Source: Gossypium raimondii
Lineage: Eukaryota; Streptophyta; Magnoliopsida; Malvales; Malvaceae
DNA length: 64,000 nt
Reading direction: 5' to 3'
Assembly: GCF_025698545.1 (NCBI RefSeq)
Contig: NC_068576.1
Location: forward strand, 52,300,390 to 52,364,389
The position numbers were made by a program, and so were the translations under genes. Of this stretch, positions 13,214 through 28,200 are shown one piece after another. The notes beneath the pieces were generated by a model. It was not told the origin of the DNA and searched no databases. It saw only the letters and a list, made by a program, of their open reading frames with translations. Positions within the stretch are counted from its first letter, which is position 1, and each line of letters begins with the position of its first letter.

Positions 13214-16200
13214 ATGGCCGCCGCCGTTATCTCTTCACTGTCAAAGAGCTTTGGACAAATTCCTCCGTCGGCCATTCCACCTATGTTGGATTGTATATTG
13301 ACCTCAACTGCCGTATCTTCGTCGTCACTTTTCTCTTCTCTTCTCGACGATCTCCCCGATCTCATTGAGGTAAATTTATTCTTCTACTATACTTAACCCT
13401 AATCGGAAAATCGCAATTAGTTTTTTTCTTATTTTATGTAAAAGAAGTAAACTCTACTATTAGTTATTTTCTTTTCCATATTTTTTATAGCAACATGTGC
13501 ATTTTTTTTTGTGTAGAGTGGTAACAGAGATGGGAAATTGGATTCTGATCGTCGGAACAGTATTGCGTCAATGATTGGAGCGTTATGCCATCTTCTTACT
13601 AAAGCGAGTCAGTTATATTTTCCTTTGCTTTTTTCCATTGTCACTTTTCAGAAGAAAATGTAAACCTAGTCCTGCGTTTCTTTACGGTAGTTTGTTTTCG
13701 TTTGTTGTTTATTTCCACCGTTTTAAAATGTTACGAAGAAAAGTCGGGTGACTCTGGCCTATCTCATAGAGAACTTAAAGGTTCGTTTGAGGATAAGGTG
13801 AAGTTGGGTTCCTGTTTACCTTGCTAAGAGACTGTAGTGGCTGAATTAATTGTCACCTTGGGTGATTCTGAGATTTGTAATTTAATAAATAGGTTTTATC
13901 TGTTGAGCTGAAACGAATGAGACTTTTATCCTTTCTTTATTTATTATGAAGTTCATTACTAATGGCAATTTCTAAGCAGGTATTGGTCGTGAAGAGCTGC
14001 AATCTTTTTTATGGAAAGGGTTTATTCCACTGATGAAAATGGGACATGATTTTGACCAAGAGCTTCTTAACCAGGTAGAATAATTAGGTGCTCTTATTTA
14101 GCTTATATTTACCCTTTTTGACATCTAGTTACGTGCGTCTTCTTCTTTTTATTTTTTATAGTCTGGTCAATGCATGATGTTTTATATTAGATTGCAGATT
14201 CATTCTTTGATGTTGTACAAAGTATTCATGCCTGGGAAGTTCTGGAAGAAAATTTGGTGCCTTTTTCCCTAAGGTCTATTGGCTTGGCTGCTGGTATAAT
14301 TCAAAATGGAGATTTGCAAGGTACTGGATTGGATAGGAGCTCACTTTTCCATGTCTCAAGTGATTTGATTGAGAAGTTCATAGAAAATTTGCATGTTGGC
14401 AAGGATTGTAAGCTGTCTATATCTGGATATTTTCCCTTGCCAGTATCATGCCATGTTTTAAGCCTTACTTTGGATGCTGCGCTACGAAATTTTCAAGCTG
14501 CTCCAGTTACAGGCTCAGTTTCAGAAAACGTGTCTTCTGTTGAAAGTTTCACTGCTAATTTACTTTGGAATTTGTGTAATGCGACTGAAAGACTACTCTT
14601 ACAAGGTTCAGAAAGTCGGTCTTGTACAATTGGCTTTCTTCTACCTGTCATATTCAAAGCATTTGTTTCTCAAAGCTCTTTTGAAATCTCAGTTCATAGG
14701 CAGATACATATACTGTCCAGGTAGATGGTTGCTTGCAAATTGTGCTTGTTATTAATTTTCTTTTTACCTTATTTAACTTGACCTGAATCCTTACATTACT
14801 GACTAAATCTGGTTGGCTTTCAGGAATCATTTCTTTATGAGAATGTGGACGTGCTGTAGAAAATTGTTCTCTCTTGGATCATTAGAGAGGAGAGATGCAT
14901 ACAGGATACTTTCCCTATATTTGTCTTATTTCTCCTGTGGTGGAACTTTTCAAAACGCTAACATGAGTGATGGAGCGGAAGTGTTTGATATAAGAAGTGA
15001 AAAAGATCTTTGGAATGAAATCAAAAGAGGATTGGTATTTGACCGAACTTTTTTCCCTCTTCTTGTTGATTTAATATCTAATATAGATTAACTTACTGTC
15101 CTTTTCATTATTATTTCTTTATTTGATGATGTGTCAGGTTGATGAGGAGGGCCTAGTGAGGAAGCAGTCATTGCATATACTGAAGACACTGTTATGTATG
15201 GATAGTGGGAACCAACATCATTCTGATATTTCAGAGAAGAAAACCCAAGGGAAACATTCAGTTCCTCATGGTGTGACAAAGAGAGGGCTCTGGGCTTATA
15301 AAGAAGCAAAGTCACTAGGGGTAGGGAAACTCTGCAACTCAGTTGATTCAGGCATGAACAGTCAGCAGCAGTGGGAGGCTTTCGTTCTCTTATTTGAAAT
15401 GCTTGAAGAGTACGGTACTCACCTTGTAGAAGCTGCTTGGAATCATCAGGTGCTGATAAAATCCATTTTTATGAAATTATTGGTTCAGTTGGCTTAATTA
15501 GATAGACCTTAGATCACCTGTATGTACATTGATAGAGGAGTAACCGGTGATGATGGTGACAGGCATTATAGAAATTTGATTTTGTCTAGTTAGCAAAAGT
15601 TAATTTATGTGATAAATAATGCAGCAAGGACATGTTCTCTATAAGGGAAAGTATGAAGAAAATAGTTGCTAGGTGTTAATTTCAACCACAACACCAATGA
15701 GAACTATAGTGCATGATGCTTGAATGAGAGAGTTTTAGACCCTTGGATGTGCAGAAAACGTTTGAAGAAATATGTTATATTATTGGCAAGAGATTGGAGT
15801 ACTTTTGTGGCCCTTTTGAGGATTCTTTAATTACTTGTTTAGACACTTGGATGTGGTGGCAAATGTTTGAAGATATAAGGTTTCTGTCATTGTCCTCCTG
15901 AAGTGGCTCAAAATTTCTTTGCACAGAATATATGATGAAAAGATGTTGGTAATTGTTTGCCCTAGTTGACTATTTATTATTTTACAGGATCACCTACACA
16001 ATCAGTGAACTTAAGTTTTTGATTTATAGTTATGGTCATCTTTCCACTTGCATGGTGGCATGTCTCTAATGTATTATGTCCCAGTGTCTTGCTGTAAAAT
16101 GAAGCAACCTTCTTTCACTGATGCTAAAGAAGATGCCTTATGACTCTTATAATATTTTGTTTTTTCTGTAGGATGCGAAACTCTATTAGAACCTCAGTTC

Positions 16201-19200
16201 TTCTCTGCCTACCTGCCTAAGTATTTTGGTTTCTTGCAGATAACTTCGTTGCTTCAATTTTCTGTCTCACATGATAACTTTGTGAGTGCTATTAGTGGAA
16301 GCATGCATCAAACTCAGTCAGAAACTTGGGCTGAAGTCTTTAGCTGGTTATCAATTTTGTGGAAGCGAGGGTTTTGTCATGATAATCCTCAAGGTATTGA
16401 TGTCTTGCTGGCATGACCTCAATTAGGGCTAACTTAATTTATGGTTTATTGCAGACTTTTTCATAGTGTGTTCTCTCTTTCTTTTCAAAATAATGCAGTT
16501 AGGTGCATGATCATGCAGTCATTTTTGGGAATAGAATGGAGAAAATATGGAAGCTGTGTGAAGTCAGTACCTGAGAGTTTTATTCTCGGTTCATTGATGG
16601 AAGCTTTGAATGATCCAGTTCACCACAGTGATTTTGGTTTGCCCTGAATCTGATTTACTTCCTTTCTGAATTAGCTAGCATGGAATAGTTTGTATTATCA
16701 TATTACCAATTGGATTTAAATAAGTAGATTTATAAGAGATAAATCTTACAGTCTTGTCACTTTCAGGGCCTGATCTCTGTTCCTTCTTTCTCAGTTGATG
16801 TGCAACTTTACATAAACAGGCCTGAGCCCTCGTTGTTTCACCCTTTTTTCTTTCTATGTTAGGGCACAAGACATTGGCATGCAATCTGATGCAAAATACA
16901 TTTTCACCTAAACTTCCTAGCATGTTTCAATCCGTGTTTGTCATTAACTGTGATTATGTAATTTGGAACTTAGGTTGAGCATCTCCATAAATGGCGTCTC
17001 CCCTTTGTTCTCTTTTCCTCTTGTTTTCTTTTCTGACCTTCTAGTTAGCCACCTAAGTAAGATACTTCCATATTAAAATTTCATGTAAAAACGCTTGAGT
17101 TTATTCATGTTTTATTCTTTGTAGTCTCACTCTCTACATTAATTTGTGCAGTTGTTGGTTTACTCCATCTATTTTGACTGGTTAATGTTTCTTTGAATCT
17201 TCTGAGCTGAGATGATTAACTTAAAATTCCATATTTCAATCAGCTGTTCTTTTTCTCAACTTTTAGGTGTTAAAGGAATTTACTCTTCAAAAACAATTGA
17301 GGGTGCTACTCATTTTTTGCATCACTATTCAAGCTACTTGGATGCAAGGTATGAATTATAGGTCTGATTTTATTTAATTAATTAATTAGTTTTTTAATAT
17401 TGTAGAATGCAACTTGTAGAAAACTGTAAAACTAAGTTAGGTTGGCAAGAATGATTAATGTATCATTATTCTTTTACATTCTAATTAATGTTGCCTTTGA
17501 CATGCATATTAGTTGGGAATAAAAAATGAGTATTAGTTGTTCATTCGAATCTTATTGGTGAGCTTTGCTACTTAAACCCAACTGAGACTTTTTCCTTTAT
17601 GCTGGACATTGTTGCCAAAGTAAGGTTTCTAGATACTCAAAGATAATGAATGAAATGTAAAGACGCCTAATGTTATGCAATCATTTTATCTTTTAGGACA
17701 TATCTTAGATACGTGGTAGTTGAAGAAACTATTTTTCTTTGAACTCCATATTGCAGCCTTTTAAGAATGCTTTCTTCATTTTTTTATTATTATGTTTTAT
17801 GTATATAAACTCTAAATAGTTGTTTGGCTTGCAATTGGGTAAAGATTTAGAAATGTTAGATCACTTAGCTTCATATTGACAATGATCAGACTTTCAGTAA
17901 GGTGTTGGTTACCCTAAATTTTATCAAATCCAAGTGTGCTGTTTTGACCAGTTATTTCCCTTTTCATCTAGGTTTGGGCTTCAATGAGTCCTCTTTTTCT
18001 CTATAAATAGCCATAAAAACTTCTTTTTTTAGTGGGCGACAGTACATGCATACCTTTGATTTCATTATGGTCAAATCAAAGAGAAAGTACTGGCTGTCTG
18101 GCGCATTGGAAACTTCTAAGCTGTTAAATGGGTCAAATTCTGTTATGTTTGATGCTTACATGCCTTACAAGTCACTTCCCTTTCTTCAACCATAGGACTC
18201 CCATGAATCTATAAATTCTCTGTGAATAAGCTCTATAACGATGTTCACTAGTTGGGAGCAGGCATATGCAAATGCAAGAGAAAGTACTTAAATCTCCGGA
18301 GCAGTAGAAATGTCTATAATGATTGGTGGACAATAACTGTTCTGTTGGGATATCTTTGAGCCTGGTATGTTATTGTTACAGGGAAACAGTTATCTTTTTA
18401 AAGAGCTTAGCATCCCTTGCTAAAAGGAAATCTTTTAGTAGAGCCGGCTTGATGGGTCTTGCAGAATGTATTGCTGCATCTGCTTTTGGGGCTCATAAAT
18501 ACAGCAACAATAAAGTCGAATCTTGTGAATTCGGTACTGTTGATGAGGTCCAACCGGAATATTCTTTGGAGAACTTTCTGCATGATAACGGGACAGAGTT
18601 GCTCGATTTTCTTAGATATGTTCTTGAGAGTAGCAAACAACATTTCAATCCTAATTACCGTTTTCGAGGTACCAATCTGGTTAAGAATTTTAATGACGTT
18701 TCTTATAGTTACACATATACTATATGCAACCACTGAAGGCTTTAGAATCCTTGTGACACCTTTTTTTTTTTTGTGTAATTGTCAGTCTGTGAAAAAGTAG
18801 TAGAGGCTGCTGCTTCTATGGTGCCAGCAAGTGATGTTTCTCTTGAGATACTTTTGCACTTCATTTCTACTTTGCCACGGGAAGTTACTGATTATGGTGG
18901 TAGGAAGAACATTATATCTTATTTTATAAACCTAGCTATTTGCTAGCTTCATTTGCCGCTGCATTATCCATAATGGCATTTATGAATTTCCATATGAATT
19001 AGGTATTCTTTATGCGTCTTTTTTTCTCCCTATTTTAGATCTCTGGTTATGATATAAATTGAGTCGAATGATTGTCTACTGAAAAAAAAGGAGCTCAGAG
19101 CTTTATTTATTGAACCTTATAACAACTCTCTTTCACTGTTTCACTCGTTTCACTTCCCTGACTGAAAACATGTTTTCTCTTCACTGGAGCTAAGGAATTG

Positions 19201-22200
19201 GAGGTTTCAAGCATACAACCTTCAAGGGGCCTTTATTGAGGAAATAATTGTTGCACAATGTAGTAACACTTTTGGTATTGTGTAGCTAGCTTTGAGTATG
19301 GTAAGGACTGGGTTCAGAAGATATTTGAGTTGGATGGGGACACTTTTGGTGATGTTTTCGGGAAAAAGCATCAGAGGTGGATGAGATTTATATACAAATT
19401 TCTTATATTGTAATGATACAGGATGTGGGGAAGATAATTAAAATATCCTTAGTCTGAAGTATGCCTTAGCTATCGAATCTTCTTTTTTTCTCTCTGAAAC
19501 TTTAGTGCTTGTTTTACTTGTTACCTTATGATCTGGATTTTTTACTCATCTCATATTACCTTCTTATCGATCGTCATCAACCCTAATTGCATGAATTTAT
19601 TTTCTGATGTTGCTTTGCTTGTCTATTTTCTCAATGGAGGAGCTTTTTTTTATATGTATAAATTGGTCCATCTCTTCAGGTTTGCTACGTGTAAGAGTGC
19701 AAGACTGGCTTTTGCAAAACCATCAAGTTACTCGTTCTGGTGGTATCCAGATGCAGCTTTTGGAAAGTCTCAACGAATTTCCAAAATGGTTCATTATTCA
19801 TCATTGTTTGTTTCAAAATTTCGACGATGAAGACTTGGGTGCGTGGGAATTTGAAGTGAGAAGATGGGCAAGAGTACTATTTCTTGTAATCAAGGAAGAA
19901 CATCAATTAGCACCTTTAATGACGGTTTGCCTTCAATTTTCCCTTTATGCGCTCAATCTTTTTATTTATCATTTTATTCTTTTCTCGTTGTTGATCGGTA
20001 TATATTTTAGGTTATAGAATGTAACTGAAAAAAACCAATTTTTTACTTCAAGGCATTAATGGTAAGGCTTAAATGCAAAATTGACCTCTATACCCCTTTT
20101 CTCATTTAGATACCTAAAGTTTTTTTTTTTGGTAAAAAATGATACCTAAACTATCAATTTTATCTCATATTACCCCAAAACATGATATGAACCAATAAGA
20201 ACGTGACATGTGGCATGTTCTTATTGGACATAGTACACTTGGGTAAAATGAGACGAAGTTTATATAGTTTAGGTGCCACTTTTGACTAAAAACACTTTAG
20301 GTACCTAATTACAATTTTATAGTTGAGCCTAATGTTAATACTCTTTCATATCAAAGTTTTAAAATGTAAGCACTTAGTATGATGTCTCTCTGAAATATGA
20401 ATGTGCGGATATCAATTTGAAAAAGAAAAGCTCAAAGATCATTTGTTTTTTAATTTTAAAAAAAGGGGATCTTTCTCCCTTCATCACGGTCCTTTGTTGG
20501 TTTTCATGTTTTCATATATCTTATCCTGTTAGGATGCTTGTGTTATTTACTTATTCTCTTCTCTAATGTCTGTGCTCTATTGAACATCTGGAATCTTAGT
20601 TACTACATTTTGTCGGTTGAAAGGTTGTACAGGCTTCTGTTTCCCATGAAAATGTTCTGCAAGCTGACTGCATGAAGAATCGTTTGAATTGTATCTGTTG
20701 ATTCTGGCATTCCTTTTCAAATATCATTTGATAGTTTTGCACAACAGGAGTCTGAAATTCTTTCTTTTTTTATATTTGATTGTGCAGTTTATACAACAAT
20801 ATGGAACAAATATTCGTAAACAAAATAACTATTCAGAGTGGGTACCTGTGAAGTTTCTCACCCTTATATTGGGCTTAATTCAAGAGATCCAGGTAATGCA
20901 GAGAAGAAAACATGGGGCCAAAGTTCAAACCAAATTTGAAATTCAGCGGCTGGAGACAGAGGAGCAATCAAGTGAGGCAGAAGCTTCAAACATTTACAAT
21001 ATGTTCACTGATTCTTTACTTCTTATACTGGTAGTTATGCCTTCCTAAATAGTTTTACTAAACAACAAGCATTCCTAAATCATTTTGTCAAATAATGAGC
21101 ATTGCTTATAACCTGTTATTGAGAGAGCTCGACATAGATGTTCTGTTTGCATGCAGGAGGAACTTGTATCCTTTTGCAACTTGTCTTGTTCCATATTCTC
21201 ATCTGGTTCTGATATAGAGGACAAGGTTCTGCCTAGTTCTGTGAGAGGAAAACTTGGTGGTCCTAGTCAACGAAGATTATCAATTTCCTTGACAACTGCT
21301 GTGTTGCAAGCTGTACGTCCCATTATATTATTTATTCATTTCATTAATTGATTTCTTCTTTAGAACTGTAGCTTATGTTCAAGAACTTCAATATACCTCA
21401 CCTTCATCCACTGCAAAGAAGATAATTTGAAACGATTGCCTTTGGTGCTCATTAGTTGCTCTCTCTCTTTGCATTTCTCATCTATAAATATTCTATTTTA
21501 TAGATACTATTTGTTCCTATTTCTTTTAAGGTGAAGGCATAACATGTCTAAATTTCATATATATATATGAACAGACAATCTCCGTTAAAGCTGTTGCATA
21601 TATCTATGCCTGGTGTGCACAACACAGAACCGGTATTCTATTAAATTCTGCCTTCACTGCTGTGTGGAAATTCTTCTGTAATACTATCACATCTCCAACT
21701 TGCAACTCTGAGGTGAGTTTTTGGGCATCTTGTTGCAAAATATGACCTTTCTTTAAACATTTGTGTGACCAATATGATTGCCTAAAACCAGAGTGAAGCT
21801 GAAGTACGTATTGCTGCATATGAAGCGTTAGCTCCAGCGTTGAAAGCACTTGTCTCTGTATTGGCTCCTCAAAGTTTGATCCTTTTTATGGAAAATAGCA
21901 AGTCGTTACAGCCTGCAATAGAAGGTGAACCTTGGTTAGATACCTTGGTTTTTTCTTTTCTTCAGAATATCAATAATCTTCTTGCTGTTGGGTTTATGGC
22001 GCGCACTAGGCGGGCAGTTTTGCTTAATTGGAAGGTAATGCTTATTTGTTAGGCTGTTTTTGGCCATTTCTTATTTGTTAGGTGTAACATTAGTCTTCCT
22101 TCATCTTTTTTTGTTTAGTTTTGGTGTCTGAACTCATTCAGAGTTATACTGTTGATTCTGATCCTAAAATTGGATGACAGATGTCAACTTGAAACTTTTG

Positions 22201-25200
22201 TGTATCTTTCCTTCAAAAAGAAAAAAAAAAAATTGTGTATCTACAATATATATATTTAAAATTCTTATTATGTTTTCCTTCTAATTTTACCTTACACACA
22301 TAGATAGTAACCTAAATTTTTTGGCTTTGTATCCATGTTTTTAAGATTTGTGCTCTTTTCCCTTCTAATTTGCCTTGACCTTAAAAAATATTGAAGAATT
22401 TGCTAAAGCTAATTAAAGATGTTTGGTTGTTAATACAGTTATTTTTCATAGCTTCATGAACAGTTCAAACTGTACTGGTATGAGGTTTTGAATTCTAATG
22501 TGATCCGATCATTAATATGTCTTAATTCGGATGAATTTTGAAGTTTTCCATGTTTAAATATCCTTGCTTATGTATAATGTAGCATTTAAGATCTACTTTT
22601 GTTACTATATAAAATCATGATTAGAAGTGTTTTCTTTCCAGTTATTTTAGGATTCTTGTTTGAAATTATATTTGTCTGTATTGAGGTATTCTATATTTAT
22701 TTAAATCTTTATAGAGGGTAAAGCTTTTTAATTAAAGTATTTTTGGAAAATGAGTTTAGCAAAGAACGATTTTGGTAAATTTTATTTTCTAAAGTTCCAC
22801 AAAGTACATAATGTTTAGGTTTTGGAGTACATTTTTCTTCTTTTTGTATGGAACTTGTATATAGGTTCTTGAGATGTGAAACTTGTCTTAAGTTTTGCTT
22901 TTTTTTTCGGCTTTTAATTAATACATATTCAAGTTCATCTTTAACAGTAACAAATTCATAAATCAAAATACTAACTGATTTTCGTGATTGATTCAGTGGG
23001 TTATCTTGGAATCTCTACTCTCAATTCCTTATTATAGTTTTGGGAGTAAGCTTCAGCAAGAGGATGGTAGCTTTTTTTTCTCTGATGCTGCTCTCATAAA
23101 CATTTTTACTGATACTGTTGAGAGGTAAAAAGAATTGCTGAGCTTAATTCTTTTATTATTTACTGGAAGAAGGTTGCTTACTCATGCAGTATTTAAATTT
23201 GCATCTCTCTCCTCTGGCTTTTGAGATGCCTATGCCCATATTAACTCATATATTTCACCAGCGTATTTTGTCGTAAGCAAAATATGCTTCTATGTAAACA
23301 CTAATTTGCACAACACGTATTTCAACATATATTGCTTCATTTATTTACATGTTATCTGATGGAATGTTTCAAATTGTTGTTCAATCTCAAGGTGAGTCAT
23401 TTAGCAGTACTTGTTTGTTCTTGTCTAATTCTGTTCACATATTTCTTTCCCTCTTGATTATATGCCGACAAGGTGATCCTAATACTATTTTATTTCTTCC
23501 TGAATAACCTTGCAGCCTTGAGAATGCTGGGGAGGGTTCTGTTTTACCCATGTTGAGGTCCATCAGATTGGCCTTGGAGCTATTTGCTTCACGAAGGTTG
23601 TCTTTGGTTGTTTCCAGATTCACTGGTGTAGATTCTCAGGTTCACATAAATTTTCTCATTTTAAGCTTATGCATATATGATCTTTTGTCTATGCATTTTG
23701 ACAGCTCCCTGCTCAGTATGGTTTATGTGTGATGCAAGGGTTGCAATTGATCAGGGAGCTGCTATTCCCTCACATATTTTCTCATAATTTATGCAGATGA
23801 TTTGGCGTTTGGTTCATTCTTCTTGGATATTGCATTCTAGCTGCAACAAGCGGAGGGTTGCACATATTGCTGCACTGTTATCTTCTGTCTTGCATCCATC
23901 CTTGTTTAGTGATGGGGACATGCATGATGCTGATAATGAACCTGGGCCCCTGAAATGGGTGTGTGGTTCTTCTCTTCTGTATATGCATGAATTATGGGTG
24001 TTGGTGTTTGTGTAAGGGTGTATTTATTGTGCATATGTGTTGTTGCATGAATTTATGGGTTTTGGTGTTAGTGTAAGGGTGTGCTTGTTGTGCATGTGTG
24101 TTGTTTTTGTATGTGGTAGTTCTATAGGACTATCTCATTTGTTGCTCCATGTCAATGGTACAGTTTGTTGAAAAGCTTCTGGATGAGGGCACAAAAAGTC
24201 CCCGGACTATCCGTCTTGCAGCTTTACATTTGACAGGGCTCTTGCTATCAAATCCAACAACCATAAAATACTACATAAAAGAACTGAAGCTGCTAACACT
24301 CTATGGCTCTGGTGTTGTCTCATTCTTTTCCACTTTTTGGGTCATATCCATGTTAACCTTATATACTAAAATAACTTTCGAATCTGAAATTTCTCCTCCA
24401 GTTGCTTTTGATGAGGATTTTGAAGCCGAGTTATCTGAAAACGATGATGCAAGAACTGAAGTTACATTATTGACTAAAATCCAAGATTCTGAGTTGACCG
24501 AGGTAAGCTCTTCAATCTATCAATTTATTGTTTTATTATGTGTATATAATTCTATAAATTTCAGGGTATAAGAATTTTAATATCACCTTTTTGCCCAAAA
24601 ATAACTTCTTGTTTTGGAATGTCATCATTTAGTATCTTATGTATTAGGGTCCCTAAATAAGTTTCTATTAAAAGATACACATTTGGTTTTGTAAAATCTA
24701 GAGACCATGTTCTGAAATTATTCGTAGGTTCTCTAAATCTGTGATCATCTTGGAGGAACTTTTGTCTAGATTCTTGGAGGTTTATTGACAATATAGTATT
24801 TTTTCTTAATGGTGATTTTCTGAATTTCCATTGCATTAAAAGTCATAAATAAATTGCTTTGCTGGAATTACTCATTATATTATATTCTTCACTTTTCAGG
24901 CATTTTTAAACACAGAGTTGTATGCACGTGTGTGTGTTGCTAATCTCTTCTACAAGCTAGCTGACTTGACCAATAGGTCGGGATCATCTACTGGAGACAA
25001 AGCTTCCCAGTCAGCCCTTGAATCAGGAAAATTGTTTCTGCTTGAGCTTTTGGATACTGTGGTATTGTTCTTTTTGACAACATTAATTGATTGTTATTCC
25101 ACATTGTCAATGAGAATGCTATATCTAATAAGTTACTATGTTTACTAATGCAATTAACACAACAAGTCTGTAACCTCTTATTACAAAATTGATTGCGTTC

Positions 25201-28200
25201 TTGTGGAAGTAAATCGAGTTTGTTGACATTGTGAAACAAGTTGGCAAAGGAAGAAATAGGTCATGTTTTACAATTAATGCTCACATATGCTTGTGACTAA
25301 TAGGTATTTGGTAAGGTTGTTCTCAAGAGAGGTGTGTAGTGTATGCATTTAGTTCCCTATCACAAAGAAATCATGTTATTTTTCCAATAATCATGTTATC
25401 TCACTGTTTAGCATACACAGCATGTCCACCTTGTTTGTTACGTGGCTGCCTTAGCTAACCATTTCTATCCAAACTTGCTTAAAAAGAAAGTACATTCTAC
25501 TTTTCTGCATTTATTTATAGGAGTAAATTCTCCTCAGAAAATGTTTGGATTCTAGTTCTCATGGCATTCATTATTTATGCAGCTAAATGATAAGGAGCTT
25601 GCAAAAGAGTTGTATAAGAAGTATAGCGCGGTAGCTGATACTTTTCTCTTCATTCTCTTCAGGTTTCTAATTCTATGTTTCAGATTGGTTGGAATGCTTA
25701 TCATCTCTCCTATCATATTTCAACAGATCCATAGGCGAAAAATACGTGCTTGGCAAATGATATGTGTTTTGTCACAATTTGTTGATGATGATATAGTTGG
25801 AGAAGTCACACAGTGCTTGCAAATAGCTCTCTATGTAAGTAACTGTTGCTTCTTTTAGAAAATCTGATAGTTCTTTCTTAACTTATTATAGTTCGCTTAA
25901 GTTTCATAATATGGTAAGTTTGATAAGTTGTTTAGGAGAGAATAACAAGTAATTTTTTGGTTTTGATAGAAATTTCATGAAAGCCTATCTCAAATATTTT
26001 TCTTTTTCCTGAATGCCTGCTCTATGTTTGTGTATGTAATGTTTAGTTTACTTTATACTTCCAAAACACTGAATGCTTCTATTTGGTGTCGCCAGAGGTT
26101 ATTGTTAGGTGGTTCCATAAATCAGGCAGTGTTAACACACTAATTTTCTTATTTTGTTGCATAACCCTGGTAAATGTACTTGCTGTATGGTGCACTTTGT
26201 AGATTAATTCATTGGCTGCCATTGCTAGTTAGAAGAAACTGAAAATACTGAATGGTCTTTAATTAATTATTTTGACTTTGGATTGTGTAACATATCTCCA
26301 CTAATTTCTGGTCATGTCTCTTTTGCAGAGAAACAACTTACCTTCTGTTCGCCAGTATTTGGAAACATTTGCAATTAATATTTACATGAAGTTTCCCTCT
26401 TTGGTAATGCACCGTCTTAAATTTATTTAGTAAATAAAGCTTAACATTCATGCATGAGATGTGTGCAGAAACACACATATTCCAACAGTCTACATGCCTG
26501 AATTGTCAAATATGAATTTCAAGTGAGTGAAAGGGGCCCTGTCCAGAGTCCAGACACCAATAAAAAAGAGGCCTCTTTAGAAGTTCACTTCGCTTATGCA
26601 TGGCATCATTTGCTAAAAGCTTGAATGATGCTACTGCTATCTAGAAGGACCAGTCACATTTTCTGAAATCATGTTTGAAGCTTCTATAACTTGATAGGTG
26701 TAGTGTAGTCATTCAGCTGATTTTATTGATTGTTATAATCATATCACAGGTTGCAGAGCAATTGGTTCCCTTATTACGAGATTATGACATGAGGCCACAG
26801 GTAAAATAACCAAATAAGGATATCTGTGCTTCCTCTGGTTAATTTTTTTATTATAGATTTTCGATTTATAAGTTGTCGTTATAAGTTGCAGCATTCTTCA
26901 TCCTATGTTAATTTAGTCATTCTTTTTGAGAATCTTATAAAATTCAGCATTCACATGACATAGCATCTATGAAGAATGATTTATATTGGCTTCATGTGTA
27001 GTTGAATCATTATAGATAATATGCAGCATGCATACCATACTATATATATGGAAAGGAAAGCATGTACCTCACAAACATATAGACACCGACACATGCACAC
27101 CTCTAACCAATTTCTTAGTTTAGTTAGATGTAGTTACTCACTACAAGGGGGGATATTAACTCTCTCTTTCACTTATTCACATTCTGGATTTTTGTGGTGT
27201 ATGCATCAAATGCAGGCACTTTCTTCCCATGTCTTCATAGCAGCTAATGTGATCCTCCATGCTTCTAAGGACATTCAACTCAGGCATTTGGATGAACTAC
27301 TTCCTCCCATACTTCCGTTACTAACCTCACATCATCATAGCTTACGTGGCTTTACTCAGGTCAGTTCCTCTCAAGTTGACGAATGTCACGTTTTAAATTT
27401 TTGTTGTCTTTACTTTGTCAATGCAATTTTCTTTCTGACATTTTTTTGCAGGTTTTGTTACACCAAGTACTTTGCAAATTTTTTCCATCACTGGATTCTA
27501 AAAGTTCTGAATTCATACCTTTGGAAAAAAGGTGCTTTGAGGATTTGAAATTATACCTGGCAAAGAATTCTGATTGCATGCGGTATGGTAATTTATCTAC
27601 ATTTTCTAGTATCATATGATTGGCAACTTTGCGATTCTAAGAACTGTGTTTTAGGTTGTCAACTAAATTTCCTTTGCAATGTTAATGCATATTTTGTTAA
27701 GTTTGTAATTTGCCATTTCGCTGCCCATGTTACAAGGGTAAATAGATTGACAGTTTAGCATAGTAAATTCATGTTTCCAAGCATTTCAACTGTTATGGTG
27801 ATATATTGTGCAAAGAAAATTAGAAAAGAGTAAGATAAGAGAAAGAATAGAGTTAAAAGGGGGTGTTCCACAAATCTAATAAAAAATAAAAAAATAAAAG
27901 TGACTATACTGGGATACAAATGGTTAACTTGAAAAGGCATATTTTTCATATGTCCAATATTGAATAAGATTCATCAGTGGGAGTTGAAGTAGAGACAAGA
28001 GATAGTACTCTCCAATAAAGTCTAGTTACACAAGCAATACTAGATGAATAAGATGGCAGTGCAATATTTTAGGTGTCTGCATTACATGCTGCTGATGAGT
28101 TATGTATTTGAACCTTGAAATGTTTATTTGGTTGCCTTTCAGCTTGCGAGCTTCAATGGAAGGCTATCTGGATGCTTATAATCCCAAAACCTCTGTTACT

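Noticed and set aside
13171-13365. Minus-strand frame over exon 1 of the Trm3-like gene
   Set aside because: Shadow of the real plus-strand exon.
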